NCBI RefSeq assembly: GCF_023507745.1
Contig: NZ_JALPZO010000014.1
Span: 1 to 64,000 of the forward strand
Length of the DNA stretch: 64,000 bases
Direction: 5' to 3'
Source of the DNA: Vreelandella olivaria
GTDB taxonomy: Bacteria > Pseudomonadota > Gammaproteobacteria > Pseudomonadales > Halomonadaceae
A program made the translations under genes and the position numbers. Of this stretch, positions 55,033 to 64,000 are shown one piece after another; position 1 is the first letter of the stretch, and every line of letters starts with the position of its first letter. The notes under the pieces were generated by a model. The model ran no database searches. It was not told where the DNA came from and saw only the letters and a program-made list of their open reading frames with translations.

Positions 55033-55817
55033 GCCATCGACTCCGATTTGCCTTGCAACTGGGCTTCACTCTATTGGTGTGCCTGTTCATGATCACCCCT
55101 GTAGTCATGTCCGTATTGGCCGGATTGACCAATAACTATTTTATTGGTCTGGAAAGCGGCTTAACCCTGCGATGGGTAAAGGAAGTGTGGCAGCTCTACG
55201 CTGAAACCATCTGGCTCTCAATCAAACTGGCACTTGCCTGCCTGGCCATTACCACATTGATCGGCGTACCTGCCGCTTATGGATTACTGCGCAGCCGCCG
55301 CCGTTGGGCAAATGCCATTGAAGAGCTGCTATTGCTACCGGTGGCCGTACCAGGCCTCGCCACCGCTCTGGCCTTACTACTTGCCTACGGCAGTTACCGA
55401 GATTTCCGGGGGAGTTGGTTATTCATTCTTGTGGGGCATGTGCTGTTCACGCTTCCTTTTATGGTTCGTGCTGTGCTTTCCGTTATGCAAACCGCCCGCC
55501 TGCCCCAACTGGAAGAGGCAGCCGCAAGCCTGGGTGCCAATTTCCGTCAGCGTTTCTTTGCCGTGGTAGTGCCCAACTGCATCAATGGAATTCTGGCAGG
55601 TGCGCTGATGGTCGTCACCCTGTCTATTGGCGAATTCAATATTACCTGGATGCTGCATACCCCGATGACCAAAACCCTGCCGGTGGGGCTCGCCGACAGC
55701 TACGCCTCCATGCGGCTCGAAATTGGCTCAGCCTATACATTGATCTTCCTGCTGATGGTTGTACCGCTACTTGTCGCCATCCAATGGGCAGGGCGACTCA
55801 CCGGGCCAGCCCGCTGA
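55029..55817 (+). CDS. ABC transporter permease
   Basis: Second permease, 262 residues and about six helices, with the coupling loop EEAAASLGANFRQR near residue 160-175. It is PotC-like. It is coupled to the first permease and lies 65 bp before the ATPase gene. Confidence 0.92.
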   Translation: MSHRLRFALQLGFTLLVCLFMITPVVMSVLAGLTNNYFIGLESGLTLRWVKEVWQLYAETIWLSIKLALACLAITTLIGVPAAYGLLRSRRRWANAIEELLLLPVAVPGLATALALLLAYGSYRDFRGSWLFILVGHVLFTLPFMVRAVLSVMQTARLPQLEEAAASLGANFRQRFFAVVVPNCINGILAGALMVVTLSIGEFNITWMLHTPMTKTLPVGLADSYASMRLEIGSAYTLIFLLMVVPLLVAIQWAGRLTGPAR

Positions 55818-55882
55818 GCTACCAAAGCCCCCCGACACCTTCTTACCCGTCAATTTTTTAACGCGCCAATGACGAGATTTCC

Positions 55883-56959
55883 ATGAATTCAGTCAGCATT
55901 ACACTTACCCAGTGCAGCCGAACATTTACCAAGGGCAATACAGCACTCCATCCTCTCGACCTGCATATCCATGCAGGCGAAACCCTCGTCTTACTGGGCC
56001 CTTCCGGCTGCGGTAAAACCACCACGTTACGCATCATCAGCGGCCTTGAAACCCCAGACTATGGCGGGCGCGTTCTGTTTGGTGACCGGGACGTAACGGC
56101 TCTACCCATAGAGCAACGCAATGTTGGCATGGTCTTTCAAAACTATGCCCTGTTTCCCAACATGAGTGTTGCCGAAAATATCGCTTACGGCCTCAAGCTA
56201 CAGCGCCTGCCGCGTACCGAGATTGAACAACGGCTTATCGATGTGATGCGCATGGTTGACCTGGAGGGGTTGGGCGGCCGACGTATCGAAGCACTGTCAG
56301 GAGGACAGAAACAGCGCGTAGCCCTGGCCCGAGCCATCGCGGTGCGCCCCAAAGTGCTGCTTTTCGATGAACCGCTGGCCGCTCTGGATGCCAAACTACG
56401 CCACCGGCTGCGGCTGGAAATTGGTCAATTGCTGCGCGAGTTGGGCATTACTGCTGTTTACGTCACCCACGACCAGGATGAAGCCATGGCATTGGGAGAC
56501 CGTGTTGCGGTTATGCAGGCTGGGCGCATCGTACAATTAGGCACACCCAAGGAGATTTATCACCAGCCTGCCAACGTCTTCGTCGCAGACTTTATCGGTG
56601 CAGTCAATTGTCTGGAAGTGACCGGACCTGGCACATCGGGGCGATTTGCGGTCCACGGAGGCGAACTGGATGCTCCCCATCTAAAGGGTATGAGCCATAT
56701 TTACTGCCGCCCAGAAGATGTTCTAGTAGTAGCGTTGCCCCACGCCCAAGTGCAAGGTTCCGTCATACAGAGCACTTTTCTTGGCCAGACCCAACAACTG
56801 ATGGTCGACACCGGCGGAAAGACACCTCTGCAAGTGGTGGTGCCATCGCGCCAGTACTGGCCAGCGGGCTCCATCATCGGCTTATCGCTGCCGTCGAATA
56901 TGCTTTTTCATCCCGAGCGTTCAGCGACCGTCAGTTATCAGGAGCAGACACATGGCTGA
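55883..56959 (+). CDS. ABC transporter ATP-binding protein (PotA/MalK type)
   Basis: ATPase of 358 residues: Walker A GPSGCGKTTT, Q-loop FQNYALFPN, signature LSGGQKQRVALARA, Walker B LLFDEPLAALD, H-loop VTHDQ, then a TOBE-type C-terminal domain. It overlaps the phosphoesterase gene by 8 bp, so the two are translated together. Confidence 0.95.
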   Translation: MNSVSITLTQCSRTFTKGNTALHPLDLHIHAGETLVLLGPSGCGKTTTLRIISGLETPDYGGRVLFGDRDVTALPIEQRNVGMVFQNYALFPNMSVAENIAYGLKLQRLPRTEIEQRLIDVMRMVDLEGLGGRRIEALSGGQKQRVALARAIAVRPKVLLFDEPLAALDAKLRHRLRLEIGQLLRELGITAVYVTHDQDEAMALGDRVAVMQAGRIVQLGTPKEIYHQPANVFVADFIGAVNCLEVTGPGTSGRFAVHGGELDAPHLKGMSHIYCRPEDVLVVALPHAQVQGSVIQSTFLGQTQQLMVDTGGKTPLQVVVPSRQYWPAGSIIGLSLPSNMLFHPERSATVSYQEQTHG

Positions 56960-57782
56960 GCAATGCCTGATCGCACACATCAGCGACCCCCACATTAAAG
57001 CCGATGGCCGACTCTCCTATCGGCGCGTCGATACAGCAAATGCTCTGCGTCAAGCAGTCAGCACGCTTAATCAATTATCACCACAGCCGGACCTGGTGCT
57101 GATCAGCGGTGATCTGGTTGACTTCGGCCAGCCCCAGGAATACGTGACATTCAAACGTTTACTGGAGGATCTGCGCCTCCCTGTCTATCTGATACCGGGC
57201 AATCATGACAATCGCGACCATTTGCGAGCCTCTTTTCCCGAACACCGCTATCTCTTCCAGCACGCCGAGGTGGTGCAATGGGTAGTGGATGACTTTCCGG
57301 TGCGTATTATTGGGCTGGATTCATCAGTACCTGGCGCCCCTCATGGTGAGCTAAGCCAAGCAAGCCTGGACTGGTTGGATGCCACCCTGGTAACCAGGCC
57401 TGATCTGCCCACCTTGGTCATGCTGCATCATCACCCGTTTGTCAGTGGCATTGACCATATGGATCGACAGCCTTTAAGGGAAGCCCACCGCCTGGCCGAG
57501 GTGCTGACCAGACATTCCCAGGTCGAGCGGGTTATTTGTGGACACCTTCACCGAACCATACAGGCCTGCGTTGGGGGCACCCTGGCCATCAGTTGCCCCG
57601 GCCTTTCCCATCAGGTCAGCCTGGACCTAACCCCCAACGGTCCTTCCAGCTTTCAGCTTGAGCCCCCCGGTTACCTCCTGCACCAGTGGTCATCAATTAA
57701 CGGCATGGTGACTCACCAGGGGTTTATCAAACACTACCCAGGCCCCTTTCCGTTCTTTGACACCAATGGGTTAATTGATTAA
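56952..57782 (+). CDS. Metallophosphoesterase (CpdA-like phosphodiesterase)
   Basis: A 276-residue calcineurin-type phosphodiesterase with all five metal motifs: AHISDPHI, ISGDLVDFG, PGNHDNRD, LHHHPF and CGHLHR. The nearest well-known proteins are the cAMP phosphodiesterase CpdA and glycerophosphodiesterases of the same fold; no signal peptide, so it is cytosolic. Being last in an ABC importer operon, and overlapping its ATPase gene by 8 bp, it may act on the imported compound rather than on cAMP. That is inference. Confidence 0.93.
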   Translation: MAEQCLIAHISDPHIKADGRLSYRRVDTANALRQAVSTLNQLSPQPDLVLISGDLVDFGQPQEYVTFKRLLEDLRLPVYLIPGNHDNRDHLRASFPEHRYLFQHAEVVQWVVDDFPVRIIGLDSSVPGAPHGELSQASLDWLDATLVTRPDLPTLVMLHHHPFVSGIDHMDRQPLREAHRLAEVLTRHSQVERVICGHLHRTIQACVGGTLAISCPGLSHQVSLDLTPNGPSSFQLEPPGYLLHQWSSINGMVTHQGFIKHYPGPFPFFDTNGLID

Positions 57783-57797
57783 GGCAGCAGGTGGCCG

Positions 57798-58652
57798 TCA
57801 TGAAGCCGTCAGGCACTCGGCTTCAATCTGCGCCACCTCCCAGGCTTGCACCATCCGCTTCTTATCAACTCCCCAACGGTAGCCACCTAACGCGCCGCTT
57901 TGCTGAATGACCCGATGGCAGGGAATCCATAATGCAATCGGGTTAGCGCCCACAGCGTTACCCACCGCACGAGAAGATTTCGGGGTTCCCAACACCTGGG
58001 CGATATGGGAGTAGCTGGCTAGCTGACCCTCTGGGATTGTCAATAAGGCTCGCCACACAGCCACCTGGAAATTGGTGCCGGTGACATGCAGCGATAAGGT
58101 GGTGGGTTTTGATCTTGCCAGAGGCCTTTCAAACAGTGCATCCACCGCAAAGCGGGTTGCCTCCGACTGATGACGCAGCGTGCTTCGCGGCCACTCCTTT
58201 GCCAGTAGTGCCAGGATTTCCTGCTCATCAGTCGCTGCGATAAACCCCATCCGGCAAATGCCCCTGGGCGTAACCGCCACTAGCAGATCACCGAAAGGCG
58301 TAGAGTGAACGCCATAGGCAATATCAACACCCTCCCCCTGGCGTTGATACTCCCCTGGAGTGACGGCTTCAAGCTGCACAAAGTGGTCGTAAAGCCGTGA
58401 ACCACTACTCAACCCAAGGGCATCGGTGGTGTCCGTCAGTGTCTGAGAGGAGGCTATCAGCTGTTTGCCCCGCTCAATGGTTAACGCCTGTAAGAAACGC
58501 TTGGGGCTAACCCCGGCGTAACGGCAAAACAATCGCTGAAAATGGTATGCGCTTAAATGCACCTGCGCCGCCACCGCTTCCAAACGTGGCTGGCTAGAGG
58601 CATTGGCCACCATGTAGGCCATCGCTTTTTCGATACGGGCGTAATCATTCAT
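57798..58652 (-). CDS. AraC-type DNA-binding domain fused to O6-alkylguanine-DNA alkyltransferase
   Basis: A 284-residue protein with an AraC helix-turn-helix domain at about 1-105 (AYHFQRLFCRYAGVSPKRF) and a C-terminal Ogt/Ada alkyltransferase domain with the acceptor Cys in PCHRVI (about 245). The N-terminal zinc domain of full-length Ada, with its methyl-phosphotriester acceptor cysteines, is absent. It repairs O6-methylguanine by self-inactivating transfer. The regulatory role without the Ada switch is unclear. Confidence 0.93.
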   Translation of the reverse strand: MNDYARIEKAMAYMVANASSQPRLEAVAAQVHLSAYHFQRLFCRYAGVSPKRFLQALTIERGKQLIASSQTLTDTTDALGLSSGSRLYDHFVQLEAVTPGEYQRQGEGVDIAYGVHSTPFGDLLVAVTPRGICRMGFIAATDEQEILALLAKEWPRSTLRHQSEATRFAVDALFERPLARSKPTTLSLHVTGTNFQVAVWRALLTIPEGQLASYSHIAQVLGTPKSSRAVGNAVGANPIALWIPCHRVIQQSGALGGYRWGVDKKRMVQAWEVAQIEAECLTAS

Positions 58653-58815
58653 ACATCAGTTCTCATGGCTACTCAGGGCAATGAATAGCTTCAGCTTAAC
58701 CAGCCAACACTATCTGGCCTACCCGAATCTTGCGCAACAACGCAGCATCTCAATTTTGTTCAATACACTTTTTACACGTCATTCCATACTGCCGACTCTG
58801 TTCAGGAGGATGATA

Positions 58816-59409
58816 ATGAGCGTTTCTCTGCTGTTACCGATGTCTGCATTTGCACTGGCCGCGTCTATTTCCCCGGGCCCAGTCAACATTGTCTGCCTGA
58901 GTAGTGGCACCCACTACCCTATCGCGAAAGGGCTTATCTTTGTGACTGGTGCGACATTGGGGTTTCTGGCACTTTTCCTGGCAATCGGGGCGGGGCTTTA
59001 TTCACTGCTACTGGTAATCCCGATACTGGAAGACGCATTACGCTGGGCAGGTATACTGTTCCTACTCTATTTAAGTTATCAACTCTTTCGCCATGACGGT
59101 TCTATTCATGGCCCGAGCGCCAGTAAACCGCCAGGGTTTATGACGGGTGCCATGATGCAGTGGTTAAACCCTAAAGCGTGGCTGGCGTCTGCCGCTGGCA
59201 TTGGCGCTTACACCAGCGGCAATGAGCCCCACCTGCTATGGTTATTTGCCGCTCTCTACTTGCCTATTTGTTGGTTGTCACTGGCCAGTTGGGTATACGC
59301 AGGTGTATTTCTCAAACGTTATATTCACCGCCCACTCATCCTGCTTAGCATTAACCGCACGTTGGCTGTTTGCCTATCTGCAAGCGCGCTGTTTCTGTTA
59401 TTTGAGTAG
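58816..59409 (+). CDS. LysE-family transporter
   Basis: A 197-residue inner membrane exporter of about six helices; family mark SISPGPVNIVCLSSG at the N-terminus and WLNPKAWLASAAG in the middle. The frame is open to 58681, but AGGAGG sits six bases before ATG 58816, which therefore is the start. Its end overlaps the convergent AraC gene by 12 bp. Substrate unknown. Confidence 0.9.
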   Translation: MSVSLLLPMSAFALAASISPGPVNIVCLSSGTHYPIAKGLIFVTGATLGFLALFLAIGAGLYSLLLVIPILEDALRWAGILFLLYLSYQLFRHDGSIHGPSASKPPGFMTGAMMQWLNPKAWLASAAGIGAYTSGNEPHLLWLFAALYLPICWLSLASWVYAGVFLKRYIHRPLILLSINRTLAVCLSASALFLLFE

Positions 59410-60228
59410 TGGGTAACGGTACTGGTTCGGTGTCGCCGCCACCAGCCGCTTAAACGTTCTTTGAAAATGAGGCTGATCATTAAAACCTGCGTTTAAGGCT
59501 GCCTCAACGATAGAGTGTCCTTGTTTCAGTGCCATCTGCCCCTGTAGGATTCTTTGATTAATTAGATAGGCATGGGGTGTTAACCCAAAATGCTGTTTGA
59601 AGGCACGAATAAGGTGGCCAGCGCTATATCCAGTTTGCAGGCAAAGGCTTTGAAGCGAAATATCGGCAGCGCAATTCGCACGTAAATAAGTAGCAACTTG
59701 CTCTAATAGGTCTGGTGTATGAGGGCGCTCCGTAGAGGTCTCGTTAGCTAGCCACTCCATAACACGGGATAGATACTTAATAAGCGCCTGTTGCTTGTTC
59801 GTGATCTCTTGCTGTTTATCCAACAAACAGGTTGCCAAGTCACAATACTGGGCAAAAAGGCCCGGCTGAGTCATAACGGCGGTAGCGATATCCTGCCAAT
59901 CAGGCGTATCCAGCAGCCCGAGCCGATAGCGTAACGCGCTTATCCACTGGGCATCGATATAGAGCATCATATAAGCCCAGGGCTGCTTCTCAATGGGATT
60001 ACATGCATGCACCCAATAAGGGTTCATCATAACCAAATCACCAGCACGGACCTGGTAAGCAGTATCGCGATAGAAAAACGTGCTGCGCCCTGCGGTTACT
60101 GTCCCAAACGACCACTGCATATGGCTATGGGGCGCATAGCTCACGTGCCGAGCATCACTAATTTTGCGTAGCTCCACGTAAGGCATACGCGCATCACGCC
60201 AAAAAATAGGTTTAGTGAAAGCAGTCAT
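59398..60228 (-). CDS. AraC-family transcriptional regulator
   Basis: A 276-residue regulator with an N-terminal cupin sensing domain (HSHMQWSFGTVTAG, GDLVMMNPYWVHACNP) and C-terminal double helix-turn-helix (ISLQSLCLQTGYSAGHLIRA; GFNDQPHFQRTFKRL). It converges with the LysE gene and probably regulates it, as AraC genes of this type often lie beside LysE-family exporters. Effector unknown. Confidence 0.92.
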   Translation of the reverse strand: MTAFTKPIFWRDARMPYVELRKISDARHVSYAPHSHMQWSFGTVTAGRSTFFYRDTAYQVRAGDLVMMNPYWVHACNPIEKQPWAYMMLYIDAQWISALRYRLGLLDTPDWQDIATAVMTQPGLFAQYCDLATCLLDKQQEITNKQQALIKYLSRVMEWLANETSTERPHTPDLLEQVATYLRANCAADISLQSLCLQTGYSAGHLIRAFKQHFGLTPHAYLINQRILQGQMALKQGHSIVEAALNAGFNDQPHFQRTFKRLVAATPNQYRYPLLK

Positions 60229-60281
60229 GACACTAGAACACTCTTAAATAAGATGAGCATACAAACATTTTAATTGAAAGA

Positions 60282-61070
60282 TCACTCTTCAGGTTTGTCG
60301 GTGTCTGGTGTGGGCGGTATATGTCCAGCTTTCATATCTCTGAAAGCTTCCATAATGTCGATTGGTAGCGGAAAAACAATGGTCGAAGCATTCTTATTGC
60401 TCATATCACTCATAGTTTGCAGATAACGCAGCTGCAGTGCGGCAGAGTTTTCCTGCATCACATTCGCTGCTTCAACCAGCTTTCTCGAAGCCTGAAGCTC
60501 ACCCTCTGCGTGAATAACCTTGGCACGGCGTTCACGTTCAGCTTCCGCTTGACGCGCGATGGCCCGGATCATGCTCTCGTCTAAATCAACGTGCTTAATT
60601 TCAACATTCGCGACCTTGATTCCCCATGCCTCGGTCTGGGTATCGATAATTTCTTGAATGTCATCATTAAGCTTGTCTCGCTCGGAAAGCATTTCATCCA
60701 GGTCATGCTTACCTAACACTGAACGCAAGGTGGTTTGCGCCAGCTGGCTGGTTGCTTGTGTAAAGTTCTCCACCTGAATAATCGCCTTTTCAGGGTCTAC
60801 CACACGGAAGTAAAGTACCGCATTCACTTTAACCGTCACGTTATCCTGAGAAATCACATCTTGTTCCGGCACATCCATAGTGATGACTCGTAAATCCACC
60901 ACTTCCATCTTCTGAATCCCAGGAATCACGATCACAAGCCCCGGCCCTTTCACCATCTGAAACCGTCCAAGGAAAAACACTACCCCACGCTTATACTCAG
61001 GCAAAATGCGAATAGAGGCAGCGAATAGCATCACTACCAACACGACAGGGACAAAATATGACAGCATCAT
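60282..61070 (-). CDS. Slipin (SPFH/stomatin-like protein)
   Basis: A 262-residue membrane-anchored SPFH protein: one N-terminal hydrophobic segment, then the SPFH domain ([32 protein letters not shown]) and a coiled-coil region. It lies 27 bp after the NfeD gene on the same strand, as in the conserved NfeD-slipin pair, where it scaffolds a membrane microdomain and is processed by NfeD. GAGGTG precedes the ATG. Confidence 0.94.
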   Translation of the reverse strand: MMLSYFVPVVLVVMLFAASIRILPEYKRGVVFFLGRFQMVKGPGLVIVIPGIQKMEVVDLRVITMDVPEQDVISQDNVTVKVNAVLYFRVVDPEKAIIQVENFTQATSQLAQTTLRSVLGKHDLDEMLSERDKLNDDIQEIIDTQTEAWGIKVANVEIKHVDLDESMIRAIARQAEAERERRAKVIHAEGELQASRKLVEAANVMQENSAALQLRYLQTMSDMSNKNASTIVFPLPIDIMEAFRDMKAGHIPPTPDTDKPEE

Positions 61071-61097
61071 GGCACACCTCTAGCAGTTGGTTTTTCG

Positions 61098-62459
61098 TTA
61101 CTCGGGGAGCACATGCACAGTTAACCCATCAAGTCGCACTACCTTTAAGGCATCACCCCGCTTAACAGGCACATCACACACCGCGTTCCAGCGCTCACCA
61201 TGCAGGCGAACATGGCCCTGGGTGTGGAAGTCTTCTAATGCAATTGCCTCTGCACCAATCAGCTGTTCTGCACCACTATGTATGGGGCGCCTGCGCAGCG
61301 CTGAAAAGCGTGTCAATGTCCACAACATTAAGCAGCCTGACACCAACGCCACTCCGCCAATGAGTGGTAGCGATATAGCCAGGTATTCTGCGTCCATTAG
61401 CATCACCGAACCAAGTACAAAGGCGACAATGCCACCCCCTCCTAATATGCCAAAACTAGGTAGTAGTGCTTCTCCCACCATTAACGCTAGCCCTACCAAC
61501 ACGAGTGCCAGTCCCGCATAATTGATGGGCAATACCTGGAAGGCAAAAAGCGCCAGTAGCAGACAAATGACTCCAATAGTGCCAGGGAACAGACTCCCAG
61601 GACTGGAAAGTTCGAAAATTATCCCGTAAACGCCAATAATCATTAAGAAATAGGCAATATTGGGGTTGGTAATCAGCGATAGCAGTTGGGTTCGCCAATC
61701 AGGCTCGAAGCGTTCAATAGTAAGATCTGCTGTTGCAAGCATGTACTCACCGCGCTCCATCACAACCGCCATGCCGTCTATTTGCACCAGCAGATCATTA
61801 ATGTCGCGCGCCACTACATTGATCACGTTTTGCTCCAATGCACGGCTAGCAGTGAGATTTACGGCATCTCGAACCGCCTCTTCAGCCCAATCAGCGTTAC
61901 GGCCGTGGCGCTCAGCCAAGCTGCGAATAAAACTCACCGCATCTTCCATCACTTTACGTTCCATGGCACTGCCTTCACGGCCCGGCCTATCGGTAGCTTC
62001 CTCGCTCTCTTCAGCATCTCTGTTCGTCAGTCCGCCTCCTCCCATTTGGATGGGCGTTGCAGAGCCCAAATGTGTCGAAGGTGCCATGGCAGCCACATGG
62101 CTGCCGTATAGCAGGTAGGTGCCTGCGCTTGCCGCCCTTGCTCCACTGGGCGACACATATATAACCACGGGTATATCGGCATTCAGCATGGTTTGAACCA
62201 TGTCACGCGTCGTATCTACCAACCCACCCGGCGTATTTAGTTCAACAATAACCAGCTCACTATCCTGGTCACGAGCATGACGCAACCCTCGTTCAAAATA
62301 ATCCTTAGTTGCTGGGCCAATGGCGCCCTCAACGCTTAGTACTACCACGTTTCCAGCACTACTCTGCGCCAACGCTTGCCAAGTGAACGAAAGAGCGGCC
62401 ATGAAGACACCAACAATGAATATCCAAAGCCAACAGTATTTGTGGGCAAGAGCTTTCAT
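61098..62459 (-). CDS. NfeD-family membrane serine protease
   Basis: A 453-residue membrane protein: a signal anchor, a ClpP-like protease domain with the serine in SGARAASAGTYLL (Ser about 111), about four to five membrane helices in the middle and a C-terminal OB-fold NfeD domain. The archaeal relative cuts the C-terminus of its stomatin partner using a Ser-Lys dyad, and the slipin gene lies right behind this one. A Gly/acidic-rich stretch at about 138-165 follows the serine. GGGGAG is before the ATG. Confidence 0.93.
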   Translation of the reverse strand: MKALAHKYCWLWIFIVGVFMAALSFTWQALAQSSAGNVVVLSVEGAIGPATKDYFERGLRHARDQDSELVIVELNTPGGLVDTTRDMVQTMLNADIPVVIYVSPSGARAASAGTYLLYGSHVAAMAPSTHLGSATPIQMGGGGLTNRDAEESEEATDRPGREGSAMERKVMEDAVSFIRSLAERHGRNADWAEEAVRDAVNLTASRALEQNVINVVARDINDLLVQIDGMAVVMERGEYMLATADLTIERFEPDWRTQLLSLITNPNIAYFLMIIGVYGIIFELSSPGSLFPGTIGVICLLLALFAFQVLPINYAGLALVLVGLALMVGEALLPSFGILGGGGIVAFVLGSVMLMDAEYLAISLPLIGGVALVSGCLMLWTLTRFSALRRRPIHSGAEQLIGAEAIALEDFHTQGHVRLHGERWNAVCDVPVKRGDALKVVRLDGLTVHVLPE

Positions 62460-62677
62460 AACGACTCCCCGCGCTTTGCGCCTTCATGTCACTGTCTAGC
62501 TCACTTTGGCAAACATCGCCACGCCCCCTATTCCACTCTTGTTAATAGAGACCATCATAGCGCCATCTTGTTTCACAACTCTTATATTTTGTACAAAGAA
62601 TGGACAACTGGCTATCGCCGTACCCTTTTAGCAAAGCAATACCCCTGCCTGTCTAACTCTTTATAAATTTGCATATA

Positions 62678-63085
62678 CTACTGCACGTAGTAGCCGCTGA
62701 CGCGCCACGTACCTGCTTCAAAGTGGGGAGTGATGGTTTCGATGGCGCGCGCCTTATTTTCAAAGCGAGTATGAAAAGTGAACACAATATAATCACCATC
62801 TGGCGCGCCCGGCATGGATCGCTGGCGGTTGACGCTTACTCGCTGCCGCGACTGTACCGGGCCGAGTTCCTGGCGTGCCAATGCAATGGTACGCCTTAGC
62901 ATGGATGGCGAAAGCGGCCGTTGTAGAAGTGGTGATGAGGCTTCCCAGGCTTGCTCATATTCACCGTTATCAATTGCTTCCAGCCACGCCAGCGCCGCCG
63001 CTTCCGCAGCCTGAACCGAGGCCTTAACGTGAGTGGAAAACATCAGCAGGGTGACGGCAAGCAGAAGAATAAGTGGTTTGGGCAT
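62678..63085 (-). CDS. DUF4019-like secreted protein
   Basis: A 135-residue protein with a signal peptide ending near HVKAS. The mature part (AALAWLEAIDNGEYEQAWEA and GPVQSRQRVSV) has the look of the DUF4019 family, a helix then a beta sheet; function unknown. It is probably periplasmic. No motif of an enzyme is visible. It is near the slipin operon but separated by 218 bp with no feature I can name. Confidence 0.8.
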   Translation of the reverse strand: MPKPLILLLAVTLLMFSTHVKASVQAAEAAALAWLEAIDNGEYEQAWEASSPLLQRPLSPSMLRRTIALARQELGPVQSRQRVSVNRQRSMPGAPDGDYIVFTFHTRFENKARAIETITPHFEAGTWRVSGYYVQ

Positions 63086-63257
63086 GGCAGGCTCTTATGG
63101 CAGTCAGGAGTAATCGTACATCTTAAGTAACTATCGGAAGATAGGTAAATTTCTTTAGCGGGTACTTAACCGCCCGGCACAGTACCTGCTTCTCAAATCC
63201 CACCGGCTCGTTTACTATGCGCCACCCACTAATTTCAGCTCCCACCGCTAGGCTACT

Positions 63258-64000
63258 ATGTCCGTCAACGCACTCTATACCGACCTTTCCGGCTACTACG
63301 ATTTGATGTGCGTAGACATTAACTACCAAGCTCAAAGTAACGCCATCCACCGACTGCATCAGATCTTCGGCAACGGGGGTACCACCCATCTGGATTTAGC
63401 CTGTGGCACCGGCCCCCATGTGCGCCACTTTATTGATTTTGGCTACACAAGCAGCGGACTGGACATCAACCAACCAATGCTGGATATCGCCGCTAACCGC
63501 TGCCCGGAAGCGCACTTCTCACTGCAGGACATGAGTACCTTCGAGGTCAGCGAACCGCTGGATTTAATCACCTGTTTTCTGTACTCCATCCACTATAACG
63601 ATAGTATTGCAAAACTGAGCGCCTGCATTGCCAGCGCTCATAAAGCTTTGAAAGCATGTGGCGTTTTCTACTTTAATGTAGTGGATAAACAGAGGATCAA
63701 TAACGACCTATTCGTCAAGCATACCGCCAGGCAGGCTGAGGACACCTTTACATTCCGCTCAGGGTGGCACTACAGCGGCCAGGGTGAGAAGCAGTCACTC
63801 AGGTTGAGCATTGAGAAAGCCAATGCAAATACCACCCAGGTATGGAACGACGAACACTCCATGGTGGCGGTCAGTTTTGGTGAACTCACCGCCCTGCTGG
63901 AGCCTTACTTCGAGGTGCACGTGTTTGAGCACAACTACGAGACCATTACCCCCTGGGATAACGTCTCAGGCAACGCGATTTTCGTGTGTGTGAAGCGCTA
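63258..64000 (+). CDS. SAM-dependent methyltransferase, cut at the stop codon by the window end
   Basis: A class I methyltransferase of at least 247 codons, translated from ATG 63258 and running to the window edge, where the last two bases are TA of what is probably the stop. Motif I is THLDLACGTGPHV near residue 50, with LDLITCFLYSIHY as motif IV region. The substrate cannot be told; similar proteins methylate small molecules. It is 172 bp after the start of the DUF4019 gene, divergent from it. An antisense frame on the minus strand (63123-63389) is not a gene. Confidence 0.88.
   Translation, partial: MSVNALYTDLSGYYDLMCVDINYQAQSNAIHRLHQIFGNGGTTHLDLACGTGPHVRHFIDFGYTSSGLDINQPMLDIAANRCPEAHFSLQDMSTFEVSEPLDLITCFLYSIHYNDSIAKLSACIASAHKALKACGVFYFNVVDKQRINNDLFVKHTARQAEDTFTFRSGWHYSGQGEKQSLRLSIEKANANTTQVWNDEHSMVAVSFGELTALLEPYFEVHVFEHNYETITPWDNVSGNAIFVCVKR

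Noticed and set aside
57798..58652. Full-length Ada protein
   Set aside because: The protein begins directly with the AraC domain, and the N-terminal Cys-rich zinc domain is missing, so it is not a complete Ada.
63123..63389. An 88-codon minus-strand frame near the window end
   Set aside because: It is antisense to the start of the methyltransferase, whose motif I is clear.
1..64000. tRNA or rRNA genes, insertion sequences, prophage, CRISPR array or integration sites
   Set aside because: I saw no tRNA-like cloverleaf, no transposase or integrase, no spaced repeat array and no change of base use that would mark an island.

Overview
The window looks like an ordinary chromosomal segment of a gammaproteobacterium, most likely a Halomonas-type member of the Oceanospirillales. 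This rests on an OprI-like murein lipoprotein, a long-form GAPDH next to mfd, a DUF3141 protein, a topA-DUF6586 pair and a rod-shape/lipoylation cluster in the order seen in Pseudomonas relatives. Base composition looks even, in the mid-50s % GC by eye. I see no tRNA, rRNA, insertion sequence, prophage, CRISPR array or plasmid replication gene.

Layout. 1-8.9 kb: long-form GAPDH divergent from mfd, then an envelope patch in which a murein lipoprotein gene lies between two L,D-transpeptidase genes, then two small genes of unknown function. 8.9-16.8 kb: topA, a DUF3141 protein with a PHA-synthase-like catalytic triad, a LysR regulator and lipA. 16.9-27.4 kb: a long minus-strand array proA-nadD-rsfS-rlmH-mrdA-rodA-mltB-rlpA-dacA-ybeD-lipB, which combines proline and NAD synthesis, ribosome factors, the elongasome and lipoate transfer. 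27.6-30.8 kb: a plus-strand operon of two membrane proteins with degenerate GGDEF domains and a DedA-PAP2 fusion. 30.8-33.5 kb: mpl-ubiX-lysE family.

34.9-43.0 kb: a complete peptide ABC importer with a LysR regulator and a prolidase, a self-contained peptide scavenging module. 43.1-45.8 kb: an OmpW-type porin, a candidate small RNA and a multi-domain diguanylate cyclase. 46.2-48.2 kb: a MoxR ATPase/VWA pair. 48.3-51.8 kb: cytochrome b561, a GNAT-like protein, RidA and CobQ. 52.0-57.8 kb: a LacI-regulated ABC importer with a metallophosphoesterase, with a perfect 18-bp palindrome just upstream of the regulator. 57.8-64.0 kb: an AraC-Ogt fusion, a LysE/AraC pair, a slipin/NfeD operon, a DUF4019 protein and a methyltransferase cut at its stop codon by the window edge.

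Most of the window serves the cell envelope (peptidoglycan synthesis, remodelling, recycling and lipoprotein attachment) and nutrient uptake. The least explained parts are the degenerate-GGDEF/DedA-PAP2 operon, where one protein keeps a c-di-GMP inhibitory-site motif but has lost the catalytic motif; the DUF3141 protein; the candidate small RNA near 43.9 kb; and the LacI/ABC/phosphoesterase module.
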